From assembly GCF_905220565.1 (NCBI RefSeq), contig NC_059406.1, forward strand, positions 15,634,001 to 15,698,000: 64,000 nucleotides of DNA. The letters run 5' to 3'. How positions within the stretch are numbered: the stretch's first letter is position 1; every line of letters starts with the position of its first letter. This document shows positions 55,001 to 64,000 of this stretch, piece after piece. The translations under genes were made by a program, and so were the position numbers. Below the pieces are notes generated by a model. It did not search any database, was not told the origin of the DNA, and was given only the letters and a program-made list of their open reading frames with translations. The DNA comes from Melitaea cinxia (taxonomy: Eukaryota > Arthropoda > Insecta > Lepidoptera > Nymphalidae).

Positions 55001-58000
55001 ATTGGCGTATTGGCGTGTTGGCATGTTGGCGTGTTGGACTGTTGGCGTGTTGGCGTGTTGGTGTATTGGCACATTGGTGTGTTGGCGTGTTGGCGTGTTG
55101 GAGTGTTGGCGTGTTGGCGTGTTGTCGTGTTGGCGTGTTGGCGTGTTGGCGTGTTGGCGTGTTGGCATGTTGGCGCGTTGGCGCATTGGCGTGTTGGCGT
55201 ATTGGCGTATTGGCGTATTGGCGTGTTGGAGTGTTGGCGTGTTGGCGTATTGGCGTGTTGGCGTGTTGGCGTGTTGGATTTTATTACTGGACTTTCATTT
55301 GGACAAAATATCAGTGTTGTTACGGCAATAAAATATATAGCCGCCCCCTATCTTCCCGTGGGTGTCATAAGAGGCGACTAAGAGATAACATAGTTCCACT
55401 ACGACCTTGGAATTTAAAAAGCCGACCGGTGGCGGGATAACCATCCAACTGCTGGATTTGAAATACACAGGCTGAGGACGGACAGCAGCGTCTTTGGTGC
55501 GACAAAGCCAGCCCTGCGGTCACCAATCCGCCTGGCCACCGTGGTGACTATGGGCAACACACATGAGTTCACACCATTTTTGGCGTGAACTTGTGGAGGC
55601 CTATGTCCAGCAGTGGACTGTGATAGGCTGGAATGTTGATGATGATGACTTTTTTCAAAGGTGTACCTTCATTTCCATATAAAGATGTGAGCAAATCATG
55701 TATTATAATATAAATCGAAGTAACAACTCACCTGTGGCGAATAACTGCTCTCACCAGCATCGAACTTGATACTATCGATGTCATAAGTGTCAATGAGATT
55801 CCTGACTCGACTGTACCACCACTCCGCTGCTTGCGGGTTGGTGAAATCAACCAGACCGGGTATCGAACCGTTAGGGTTCCACCAGTTCGCAGCCGGTGTG
55901 CCAGCTTCATCCAGCACGAGGTAACTATAAAATCAGATATTATGATAATACTGATATACTGGTATATTTTAGCGTGAGAAATCTCTCTACGTATATATAC
56001 GCATATTTTCATTAGTACGAATACTCGTTAATGGCTTGGACGTGAGTGTCACCCAACGGTGCCTCGTAGAATATGAGAAGACTTTAGTCCTGGTTGTATA
56101 GACGCCTGAGAGCAATCGTTACTCGTGGTACGGAATTAATAGCCCAGGCTACAGTGGAGTAGCATGATGGATTAAAATTCAATTCACATCCCATATCGCA
56201 GTGTTAGGTAAATTAAGAATAAGTTGACTAGTTATACTTCAAATTAGAAACGATTACCTATTGTTAAGAGCCTCTGAATACCAAGGTTCACAATTACTAT
56301 TTATAAAGGGATGTATCCATATCGTTACGCGGTACCCTAAAGCTTTGACCTCTTGCACCAAGTTGGTAAAATTAGGAAACTTATTTGTATCGACTTCCAA
56401 GGAACCGTAACAGGTTTCCCAAAGATCATCAATCTCAAGCTGCGAATCATTGAAACCGTTCGCTCTGATCTGTCTCGCGAAGTCCAGAACTCTTTCTTCA
56501 GTAATATTCATCGAATATTGAGCCCACGTTGACCAGATTGGATGTTCAACCATTCTGAAGTCAGGGAGTCCGCTTGGTTTGCCCAAGTAATTAGCGACAG
56601 CGTGTTGGTGAGCTTGCTTCACATCAGGTAGGAACCATATATCGTAAGATAGTTCTGTGTGATTTCTTCTGCTGGAATATGGAGCTGCTATTTGTGCACC
56701 GAAGCAGATATGATTGGGTTGAATTAAACCGTAGTCTACAAATAATGGTACTTGAGGATGGACGTAAATGTACTCTCCAGCAGAGTTAAGCCAGTATCTT
56801 TCGACAATTGCTCCGTTATCTTGTTCTTTGGAGACGTAGGCGGTGTAATTTAGGCGAGCGTTTTGTATTGGGTACACTTGGTTTATTTGCATCGGACCAC
56901 CGTACCATTGATTTGAACCTGAAAATATTTCCCATTTAATGCGCAATTCGTGTAACACAAGATGACAACAGAAAATTGTGTAGTAATTAACAAATGATGG
57001 GTTTCTTGTTTGACGACACGTTAGCGCAGCGGTAATAGCAGCTGTTGCGCTGGCGGTCGCGGGTTCGATCCCCGCTCACGACAGACATTCGTATCGGTCA
57101 TATAGATGTTTGCCATGGTTTGGGTGTTTGTGCAGTCCTTGTGAGTCTCCTCACCGTGCCTCGGAGAGTACGTTAAGCCGTCGGTCCCGGTTGTTATCAT
57201 GTACACTTGATAGCGACTGTTACTCCTAGTAGGAAAGATGTCCAACCCGCATTGGAGCAGCGTGATGGATTAAGCTTCTTTCTATAAGACTAAATTGAAA
57301 TCTGTTGTTTTTGTGTATTGTGTGTGTTACCGGACCCCCAACACAGGAGAAAATCCTACTGGGGGATCCGTTGAGTGTGAAGCGTTTATTAATTCTTATT
57401 AATTCTAAGCCATTTTAAAACTCCAACCATTCATATCGTTTTTTTTTTATGTCACTAGGTCGGCAAACAAACGTACGGCTCACCTGATGGTAAGCGATTA
57501 CTGTAGCTTATAGACACTTGCAACACCAGAAGCATCGCAAGCACGTTGCCGACCCAATCCCAAATCCCCCCAGGAGCTCTGGTCACCTTACTCACCAACA
57601 GGAACACAATACTCCTTGAAAACAGTATTATTTTGCTGTGATCTTCTGTAAGGTCGAGGTACTACCTCAGTCGGGCTGCTCCATATTTTGAGCAGGAAAT
57701 TCCTGCTGTGCCCTACCACAGTTAAATATTTATAAAGGTAACGAAAGAGTCCTTCCTTGTCTCTTAGTAGGATGTCGATGATACATAAATATAAAATATA
57801 CTGCTGCTTATAAGCAAAATACATTAGAAACATTTACCGAAATCGAAGCAGTCTTCAAAACGAATTAAATCCTGCGTGTCCCACTTAATCTTAATTCCTC
57901 TAGCGTTTGCTGTCTCGTCGAACACGGTATGGATGGTCAAATTTGTGTTTCCCATATGGACGAGGATACCACCTTCTACATCCTCTGACGCGAATACTGA

Positions 58001-60505
58001 GTACAAAGTCCGACCGATGTGTCCAAAGACCCTTCGTTCGTCTCCTGTAAATATAAGAAAAAAATTAAATAACGGTCAAGTGATAAAATTTTGTGGCAAT
58101 AGTTGCCAAAGTCTGAATTTCAATGACAACATGTGTGGGTACGTAATCAACATATAACATATAAAAACAGATAAAAAAAACAAAGCAATAAGCAGCATCT
58201 CTCCCGAACATCGAATCTTGAGTCTAGATTATCTAAAATTTTCCAATATCCCTTTAAAAAGAAGCAAAAACCGTAGTTATGTAATGCATTATGCATTTAA
58301 TTACATGAAAGCTATGATATATTTAGCCTGTAACATCCCGCTGCTGGGCATAGGCCTCTGTCTCCATGTAGGAGAAGGATTGGAGCTTAATCCACCAGGC
58401 TGCTCCACTACGGGTTAGAAGATATGTTCCCTACTATGAGTAACATGCTCTCCAAGGCACGGTTGGGAGACCACAAGGAGTCACAAGGACAGACATCCAA
58501 ACCGGAAAGAAATATTTGTACAAATACAAACATCCATCCCGAGCGGGAATCGAACCCGCAATACACCGGTGTTTTAGGTGTCTACACGCACCACTACACC
58601 AGAGCGGTTGTGAACATTATGATTGGTAATATAGAGTACTTTTCATTATGATAATAACATACGTTGAAGTAATACCTTCTTATAGGTATTTTTCCATAAG
58701 TCTAGACATATACTTGACAGTAACATGACAGTTTATTTATTTCATCATCCGATAAAAAGACGATGCATCAAGATAATACGTGTTTTTGTATCACTTCAAA
58801 CGTTAACTGTCTCTTATTCACATGAATACTTAGGGCTACAACTTCTTTACGGTTTGACCCGTAGATATAATACTTGAAAAAATTGTCGACGTTTTTGATT
58901 TAAATATGTACTGATATAGGGCACAGCAGGAAATTTCCTGCTCGAAATATGGAGCAATCTGACTGGGGTACCCCGACCTTACAGAAGACCACAGCTAAAT
59001 AATACTGCTTTCAAGCAGCTGTGTATTCCTGTGGTGAGTAAGGTGACCAGAGCTCCTGGGGGAAGTGGCGGTAGGGTCGGCAACGCGCTTGCGATGCTTA
59101 TAGTGTTGCAGAAGTCTATAAGCTACGATAATCGCTTACCATCACGTGAGCAGTACGCTTGTATGCCGACCTAGTTACATAAAAAAACAACTATTTATCA
59201 TATTGTAATAGTAATATTTCTCAAGCTAAACTTTCAATAGAGTTAATGAGTATTTAATGAAGTCCTAAGATGCGATCATTCAATTATACTAATTGCAATG
59301 GCCAACCTACATTTAAAAAATTAGAGCTTATTTAGTAAAACCATACACAAATTACAAAAAAAAAAAAAAAAACGAATGTGCTTTAGACCACACGACCGAA
59401 GTAAAACTTTATTGTTGCCTCTACAGTAATATACGAAACGTAACTCTCTCTTTCTATCTTCAGTAACTTATATCTCCCTTCCCAACTTCCATTCGTCTCG
59501 CCCGATCACACTTTTCGTAACGCTCTCGTCACGAATTCACCAGCTTACTCCGCAAGTCAAGCGTGCGTAAAGAAGTTTTACTTTAAAAATATTTGGCAAT
59601 ATAGTCAATGTATACCCATCCAACTGCCGGCTTTGAAATACACAGGCCGAAGACAAATATACCTTGATGAAAATATACCTTGATGAAAATATACCTTGTG
59701 TCCTTCCCTGACTTCTTTGTATAAAACAAAATAAAAAAAAAAAAAACATATAATAATTTTCCGATAACGTATCAGTGAAATACACAGGCCGAAGATGGGC
59801 AGCAGCGTCTTCGGTGCGATAAAGCCAGCCCCACGGTCACCAATCCGCCTCTTCAAACTCTTATTCAACTTGCCTGTGTTTAAGACGACCTGAAAACCAC
59901 CGGTCAACTGGGGCTCCAAAGTGAGCTCTATGTCATCAGCGCGCAGAGATAGATCCGCTGACAAACTCCCAGCCGTAATCGCTAGGATACCTGATTAGAA
60001 AACACAATAAGATTATAATAATTATATATATTGAATATATAATTATACAAAATATAGCCCATCTATCAAGTTGGATCAAACTGGACACGGTGTGCAAAAT
60101 TGATTAAAATCGGTTAAGTAGCTTAGGAGTCTATCGCGAACAAACAACGTGACGCGTCATTTATATATTTATATCAATCTTAATATATCAAATTAAAAAA
60201 AGCTTTTGTACACACCCAAAATACTTCCTTAAATGTCGACACTTATTTATAATATGGGACTTTCCGCGATTGTCGTTTTAAAACTGCGGATTGTTCAGAT
60301 ACACATGGTCAAAAAATGTTGACAATGACCGTAAAAGCTAAGAAAGTTATGTTAATTACGTTTATATGTTTGACAGTATGTCTCGCAACATAAGATAAAT
60401 AACTGAACCATATCCTAAGTATCAGGATACTATCAATGTTTATATTAATATATACAAAAGAAATATATAAATAAAATTACCTAGAACTATTCCTAGGACC
60501 GCCAT
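49097..60505 (-). CDS. glycoside hydrolase family 31, myogenesis-regulating-glycosidase-like; 9 exons
   Basis: Retaining alpha-glycosidase of GH31, probably extracellular or secretory-pathway. Exons, 5' to 3' on the minus strand: 60505-60481, 59990-59874, 58044-57838, 56918-56258, 55924-55732, 50717-50608, 50188-49915, 49778-49622, 49374-49097. The sum is 2022 nt, giving 673 residues plus stop. Signal peptide MAVLGIVLGILAITAGSLSA; a beta-sandwich; then the catalytic barrel (HPIWSTWAQYS, QLEIDDLWE, IWIHPFIN). The nucleophile is Asp392 in SIKFDAGESS, and the acid/base is one of the two Asp in RMVDRDSIWG (450/452). LPDMIGGNGYN and QANTFLPVMQYSFAPW are typical. The C-terminus ends in a short hydrophobic tail (TLLVLLGLVMNIL), possibly a GPI signal or anchor. 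Intron 2 appears to use a GC donor; intron 5 is 5 kb of transposons. Confidence 0.92.
50995..51202 (-). mobile_element. non-autonomous Helitron, complete ends
   Basis: Minus strand TCTCGTATATAAAATTCTCG ... GCGTGGTCAGCTAG, with A and T flanks. Same family as 33205-33422. In GH31 intron 5. Confidence 0.7.
51418..51552 (+). mobile_element. SINE-like repeat, family C (copy 6, partial)
   Basis: Second half only (GTGGTGAGTAAGGTGACCAG to GGCGACCTAGTTG), with an internal deletion. Confidence 0.6.
52079..53347 (-). CDS. putative RNase H-fold transposase (422 codons), probably the main part of a frameshifted protein
   Basis: Open for 422 codons. The N-terminus is acidic (DSSDSDFECDLE); then comes a core that reads like a DDE/RNase H fold. 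WRLLIDSSKWSLKCVLLHNG carries a first Asp (120) on a beta-hairpin-like stretch, and HNWLICVDLKMVNFLLG a second (174). Next are a CFLCLW zinc-knuckle-like insert (193-196), PPLHIKLGLVK (His 242), HFLHNHLDYFP, and LSEEQGERFHQDLRTMEERYRG (Glu candidates 368-372). The C-terminus is basic (KRKSNKRK). This looks like a family I have seen as 'uncharacterized' insect proteins; I cannot name it. Its only Met start overlaps the preceding frame, so the true protein probably begins at 53759. Confidence 0.7.
   Translation of the reverse strand: MYLWSHQEEPMHFEAKTDSSDSDFECDLETPKPLNQGDLNDLIRDLGLSKSASEILASRPKERNLVTKETKISFYRTRQQNLLKYFAEEDDFVFCKDVPGLMAAMGLQNYVSSEWRLLIDSSKWSLKCVLLHNGNKLGSLPIAHSTKVKEEYTTIALVLDKIKYVEHNWLICVDLKMVNFLLGQQGGYTKYPCFLCLWDSRAKNQHWIKKDWSTREALVPGQQNVINPPLVSRDRIILPPLHIKLGLVKQFVKGLDKNGNCFRFLSKKIPKLSAEKIKAGVFDGPQIRSLIKDSNFTDIMTEIEKKAWNEFAWLVQNFLGNKKSSDCSQHVEQLMSHFQRLGCNMSIKLHFLHNHLDYFPANLGDLSEEQGERFHQDLRTMEERYRGYWNAHMMADYCWSIQNSSLPSASKRKSNKRKFFST
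53307..53759 (-). CDS. N-terminal zinc-binding part of the transposon protein (150 codons)
   Basis: MASSSRVCVNDPNHFCFICG followed by a second pair VCKTCIEFLRLW (C-x2-C ... C-x2-C, spacing like a ZAD/treble-clef finger) and then CYFCLVNITGINRKNRAKW with a third CxxC. It ends by frame change at PPGGAYAF, inside the start of the next frame. No GT-AG pair that would join them was seen. One indel is the simplest cause; programmed shifting is not excluded. Likely DNA-binding, for inverted-end recognition. Confidence 0.65.
   Translation of the reverse strand: MASSSRVCVNDPNHFCFICGEYMFKEYRLNVTAFVNEAYKNYFGHPLEMKNKSWIPQKVCKTCIEFLRLWTNKKRNKFRYETAMIWNEPVNHHDDCYFCLVNITGINRKNRAKWEYPCIRSAHRRVLSPKISPEPQADVPMEPPGGAYAF
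54884..55278 (+). repeat. 8-bp minisatellite (GGCGTGTT unit)
   Basis: About 48 units of an 8-bp repeat with variants GGCGTATT, GGCGCATT, GGCACATT and GGTGTGTT. Because 8 is not a multiple of 3, each frame cycles through the same 8-residue motif every 24 bp (ACWRVGVL and shifts). So several long frames open on both strands (54856-55440, 54887-55381, 54938-55186 and others). None is a gene. Confidence 0.95.
55338..55652 (+). mobile_element. RTE-derived non-autonomous element
   Basis: Begins GCCGCCCCCTATCTTCCCG and contains GGTCACCAATCCGCCTGGCC. It ends with the RTE 3' sequence (GGAGGCCTATGTCCAGCAG, TGATAGGCTG) and GATGATGATGA. Partial relatives lie at 59620-59665 and 59778-59852. Confidence 0.7.
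56085..56180 (+). mobile_element. SINE family A fragment
   Basis: Tail region only (GCAATCGTTACTCGTGGTAC ... GTAGCATGATGGATTAAA), in GH31 intron 4. Confidence 0.5.
57013..57292 (+). mobile_element. tRNA-derived SINE, family A
   Basis: GACGACACGTTAGCGCAGCGG (A box), GCGGGTTCGATCCCCGC (B box), then CCTCACCGTGCCTCGGAGAG, CGGTCCCGGTTGTTATC and the tail with GCAGCGTGATGGATTAAGC. In GH31 intron 3. Confidence 0.85.
57448..57722 (-). mobile_element. SINE-like repeat, family C (copy 7)
   Basis: Near-consensus and complete: minus-strand start AACTGTGGTAGGGCACAGC, A-rich end at 57440-57450. Sense to GH31 in intron 3. Confidence 0.8.
58325..58608 (-). mobile_element. tRNA-derived SINE, family A variant with a different head
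   Basis: Minus strand: CGCTCTGGTGTAGTGG (A box), GCGGGTTCGATTCCCGC (B box), then the family A body and tail. The head differs from the other copies. The tRNA-like part could suggest a tRNA gene, but it is fused to the SINE body and lacks a proper cloverleaf. Confidence 0.7.
58914..59182 (+). mobile_element. SINE-like repeat, family C (copy 8)
   Basis: TATAGGGCACAGCAGGAAAT to GCCGACCTAGTTACAT plus A-tail; antisense in GH31 intron 2. Confidence 0.75.
59371..59587 (+). mobile_element. short inverted-repeat element, family A (copy 9)
   Basis: CGAATGTGCTTTAGACCACACG, GAAGTAAAACTTTATTG, distal arm GTAAAGAAGTTTTACTTT. Confidence 0.75.
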
Positions 60506-60957
60506 CGCTGATCAATGAGAAATACCAACTGTTAACTGGATATCACTTGATACAGTCTGTTACGCAACTTTTTCATCTGTTATCGCTCTCTTGAGATTTA
60601 TTTCAAATTGATAATAATATAAATTCTGTAAGTATGTCATTTTTATTCTAGAATATTATTAACTTTAAATCTGTCTCAGTTTGACGACGGGTTAGCGCCG
60701 ATGCGCTAGCGGTTGCGGGTTCGATCCCGGCATATGGCATACATTTGTATAAGCCACACACATTTGCCGTGATCTAGGCGTTTGTGCATGTGTGCTGTGT
60801 ATTTCCGGACTCCTGAAACCCCTGTAAATTCTAGTTGGCGTGTGGTTTTAACCTCTGAGTTTACATGGGCTTAGTGACAGAGAGAGAAAGGGAGCTCTGG
60901 GCGTTGAATTTTAAAATACGCCACTGAATACGATTGATATCTGAAAATAAAAGATAA
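60506..60957 (+). mobile_element. upstream of GH31; contains a diverged tRNA-derived SINE
   Basis: At 60683-60900: GACGACGGGTTAGCGCCG, GCGGTTGCGGGTTCGATCCCGG (B box), then a body unlike family A after ACATTTGCCG. The remainder is AT-rich 5' flank of the GH31 gene with no promoter motif I can defend. Confidence 0.55.
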
Positions 60958-61230
60958 TCTATATAAAATAAATAAAATTGGAGTGTCTGTTTGTAATATT
61001 AAAATAGCCGCTTTTTACTAAATGCATATGGACGTATATTCGGTACATATACCAAAATAATATTTTTTATAATTTTTGTATGTCTGTCTGTCTGTTTGTT
61101 CCGGCTAATCTCTGAAACGGTTGGTCCGATTTTGATGGGACTTTCACTGGCTGATAGCTCATATAATAAGGAGTAACTTAGGCTACTTTTATTTTAGACA
61201 TAACCTTTGACGTTTAACGTGATTACTTAT
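60958..61230 (+). mobile_element. Helitron-like element, 5' end intact
   Basis: TCTATATAAAATAAATAAAATT after A, then GGAGTGTCTGTTTGTAATATT as in 27548-27890. The 3' end is not clear. Confidence 0.55.
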
Positions 61231-61734
61231 GATGCCTTTTGTTCACAACGTTGTGATAAACGTGACTAATTCGGCTTGTCACGTTAATACTTGATCAGAG
61301 TTCTGACTCCATGACAAAAATAAATGCGGTGCCAGTCTTTTATGACGGTAGCGCTTAGACTATAAAGAGAAAATAATGTTTACAACAATTTACACTTTCT
61401 TAGTTTTCTTTATCCTTCTAATTACTAATTTACTAAATATACAGTTTGTGACTTTGTGAGGATGGATGTACGATTTTAATGAAATTAAAATAACATAGAA
61501 TAATACATATAGTGCGTTCAACGAGCCGAGATACCAAACGTAAACAAACAAAATGCGAGGTCATTCAACTATGCAGAGTTTTGTTACCTTTTTTTATACT
61601 TACACAATTTTTATTAAAAGTAAAATATATTTAATTTTGATAATTACTTAATTAAATATAATTATTTAAATATAAATAAATAAATAAGATTTGACACTTC
61701 CTAAATAATAATTATCAAAATATAAAAATCTCCC

Positions 61735-61851
61735 CGTGCGCTTCAGGACACGGAATGAAATAAAAATAAATAATACAAAATCAAAGGGCCGTCCTATTTA
61801 TCCAGACATTCCCACGGAATTTACGCAGGTGAGACCGCATCGCGCAGCTAG
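61735..61851 (+). mobile_element. Helitron 3'-end fragment
   Basis: Ends GAGACCGCATCGCGCAGCTAG followed by T. Confidence 0.5.
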
Positions 61852-62044
61852 TAGATTATATTTTAATAATGCTAAAGTATTCGAAATCTTATCACATGTC
61901 CCGAGTATGTAAATGATATCATCTACAATAACTTTTTACTGATCTTATCAAAGATCACATCAAATAATCATCAGGTACCTAAAATTTAACATATTCTTAC
62001 CCTGCTGAAACAGGCTATGTTTAGGTTTTCTCTCAAAGATAGGA

Positions 62045-62338
62045 TTAGAAATGAGACTATCCGCGAGAGATTTAGAATTAGCAAGTTGAAGTAGCAGTGG
62101 GCTTGTGATCTGTGTCGCAGGACCGATGGCCGTTGGAGCAGATGGGTCCTGGAGTGGAGACCGCGTCTTGGCAAACGCAGTGTGGGACGTCCTCTGGCCC
62201 GTTGGACCGACGATCTACGTAAGATTGCCGATGTAGGCTGGATGAGGATTGCGGAAAACCGGGATGTCTGGCGCGAACTTGGGGAGGCCTATGTCCAGCA
62301 GTGGACTGCAATAGGCTGAACTGACTGACTGATTGACT
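62045..62338 (+). mobile_element. RTE-type LINE, 3' fragment
   Basis: Encodes in + the tail WACDLCRRTDGRWSRWVLEW, GRPLARWTDDLRKIADVGWM, RELGEAYVQQWTAIG and ends in GACTGACTGATTGACTGACT. Confidence 0.8.
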
Positions 62339-62944
62339 GACTACCCTGCTAAAAATTCCAAATAAGAAACGATACCATATAGATCTATCTGGATCGAGAT
62401 AGCCCAGATAAAAACTGATTAAAATTGTATGATAATTTTGGAATCCCTGTTTCACACACACAATAGTTTACAATGACTTCCAATACAATCATCGTTTTTT
62501 ATTTGGGACTTTCAGCAGGTAGACATAGCTTAAATCATATAGTTACAGCACGTGTCACATTGCTCACTTTGTTCCAAACGTATCTTCGTAAACAACTTCA
62601 AGTACTAAACTACATAATTTTAAAAACAACAAACACTTATTTAATTACATTCGCGATTATTGCTTTTTTTAATAGAAAAAAAACTGCGGTAGTTCAGTTG
62701 TCAATTCGTATACGTCTATGTTGGTCTGTTGTAACAAATAACAAATACAAGTTCGAGTGTGTTGAGATCACGGTCTTACTTGAGATATTCTCCTACGATG
62801 ATAACTTAATTATAATTTAAAACGATTGACATCGCTAAAGGTTATTGCGCTATTTATAATTATATCAATCTTTAAGTTTTAATATTAAAATTTACTTCGT
62901 AGTTCGTGCACTAAAGACGTAGGTATTAAATATAATTGTGTGTG
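62339..62944. other. intergenic, no supported gene
   Basis: A 115-codon frame at 62473-62820 has a hydrophobic start and a GT (CTTTCAGCAG|GTAGAC) after 46 nt, which would suit a signal-peptide first exon. The rest of the frame looks random and no second exon is seen, so I do not call a gene. Confidence 0.3.
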
Positions 62945-63248
62945 CTAGCAAACGAAAAAAACCGACTTTAATTACATTGACAAGTAATACAACGTAAGTA
63001 GACGAAAAAAAATTACCAAACACACTAGTCGTCACTACGATTTTCGAGGGTTTCCCTCGATTTCTTTGGGATTCCATCACCAGATCCTGGTTTCCTTATC
63101 ATGGTACCTTAGGATATCTCCTTTCCAACAAAAAAAAAAAAAGAATTATCAAAGTCGGTTAATTAACGACGAAGTTATCATCGAACATACATAAAAAATA
63201 TATATACGGTCGAATTGAGTAACCTCCCCTTTTCTGAAGTCGGTTAAA
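62945..63248 (-). mobile_element. short element, family D
   Basis: Reverse copy with both ends (ACCGACTTTAATTACATTGAC ... CTGAAGTCGGTTAAAA) and the CACCAGATCCTGGTTTCC core. Confidence 0.6.
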
Positions 63249-64000
63249 AACCATGATTTATTTAGAACAAGGTAATTTAAAGAAATTAGATGTCCTAAAT
63301 TAGCTGACAGACATTCTCCTGTCTTGCGAATTATTAAGCGCGTAAAGTTTTAATAAGTAATTGCAGGGCCGTAGGGCAAATGGGTTCGGTCATTTTTTTA
63401 AATAAAATGCGTTTTGATTAATTGTAATAGATGAGGAGCTAGCTATATTCTTTACTGCCGTAACCACACAACCAAAGAGTATATAAGTACACACAACACT
63501 ACAGCACAGATTAAGTATTAGTTACTACGTAACACTACAATATGTTATGTTATATACACCTAAAAACCAAAACGGTTTGTAAATATCACGGTATTATTTT
63601 TCTGTTATACAGTAAGTCTCCGTAACGAATACAGTTAAACAAGAGATACCTAAAGTTAATGTTATTTTAATAGCATTAACATTCTAAATTCGATATTGAT
63701 ATTAGTTTTTTTTAAATCTAAGAGTTTGATTTTATTTAATGTTGTGGATTGAATAAAAAAAAACAAAATAGTTAAAATGTATATTTGTTTTAACGTTAAC
63801 AAATAAATAAGTAAAATAAATAAAAAATATTAGGTACTAATAGTGTTCGAGAATTTACACAAATTTATCTTTAGTTAATATTCGATCTCTTTGCTCAATT
63901 CTTATTAAATTAGTATTTTTTTGCCTTCTTTTAATTATTGTTATTATAAATAAGGTCGTACATTCCACCTTTTTTTTTTTAAATTCGATTGTGAAGTACC
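63249..64000. other. intergenic, nothing firm
   Basis: AT-rich. A TATATAAG box occurs near 63480 and could be a promoter of a gene beyond the window; nothing else supports it. Confidence 0.25.

Noticed and set aside
54856..55440. 194-codon Trp/Cys/Leu repeat 'protein' and its overlapping frames
   Set aside because: Product of an 8-bp tandem repeat, present equally in all frames and on both strands.
58530..58608. Possible tRNA gene on the minus strand
   Set aside because: Pol III boxes are present but the sequence runs directly into a SINE body and the acceptor and anticodon arms do not pair convincingly; treated as a SINE head.
62473..62820. 115-codon frame with hydrophobic N-terminus as a new gene's first exon
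   Set aside because: Only a short signal-like start and a possible donor; no second exon in the window and the rest of the frame looks random.

Overview
This is an arthropod nuclear genome window, very probably from a moth or butterfly. It is AT-rich, has short coding exons in long introns, and is packed with several families of short interspersed repeats. These include tRNA-derived SINEs with clear A and B boxes, Helitron ends of the A|TC...CTAG|T type, RTE-type LINE tails that end in GATGAT/GACTGACT repeats, and short inverted-repeat elements. The species assignment is inference from this repeat spectrum, not from a search.

Three host genes can be reconstructed exon by exon, each with an uninterrupted frame and consensus splice sites. 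(1) The alpha subunit of mitochondrial NAD-dependent isocitrate dehydrogenase (IDH3A) lies on the + strand, 1004-28476. It has six shared exons and two alternative last exons of identical length (22719-22946 and 28249-28476). Three perfect TATCGATA (DRE) sites lie just upstream of its start. (2) Nucleolar protein 6 (NOL6/Nrap) lies on the - strand, 43829-31292, with 14 exons and 1119 residues. (3) A secreted or membrane-attached glycoside hydrolase family 31 (GH31) protein of the myogenesis-regulating-glycosidase type lies on the - strand, 60505-49097, with 9 exons and 673 residues. IDH3A and NOL6 converge; NOL6 and the GH31 gene run in tandem.

Most of the rest is mobile DNA in introns and spacers. 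IDH3A intron 3 (15.9 kb) holds a stratified nest: a tRNA-SINE split by a 5'-truncated LINE (minus), itself split in its ORF1-ORF2 spacer by a second LINE of the same family (plus, both ORFs open). NOL6 introns carry short elements almost one per intron, one abutting the exon 12 splice donor, plus a jockey-like LINE nested in a SINE. GH31 intron 5 holds a 2.06-kb DNA transposon with CACTG termini, inserted with a TTA duplication inside an older LINE endonuclease domain, followed by an 8-bp minisatellite. Between NOL6 and GH31 lie a 1,116-bp foldback element (two 499-bp arms, 118-bp loop, 9-bp target duplication), a degraded element with a MADF-like reading frame, and LINE remnants.

For previously undescribed biology, the best candidates are the CACTG transposon with its two overlapping frames, the foldback element, and the IDH3A alternative C-termini. 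No CRISPR array, rRNA or free-standing tRNA gene was seen.
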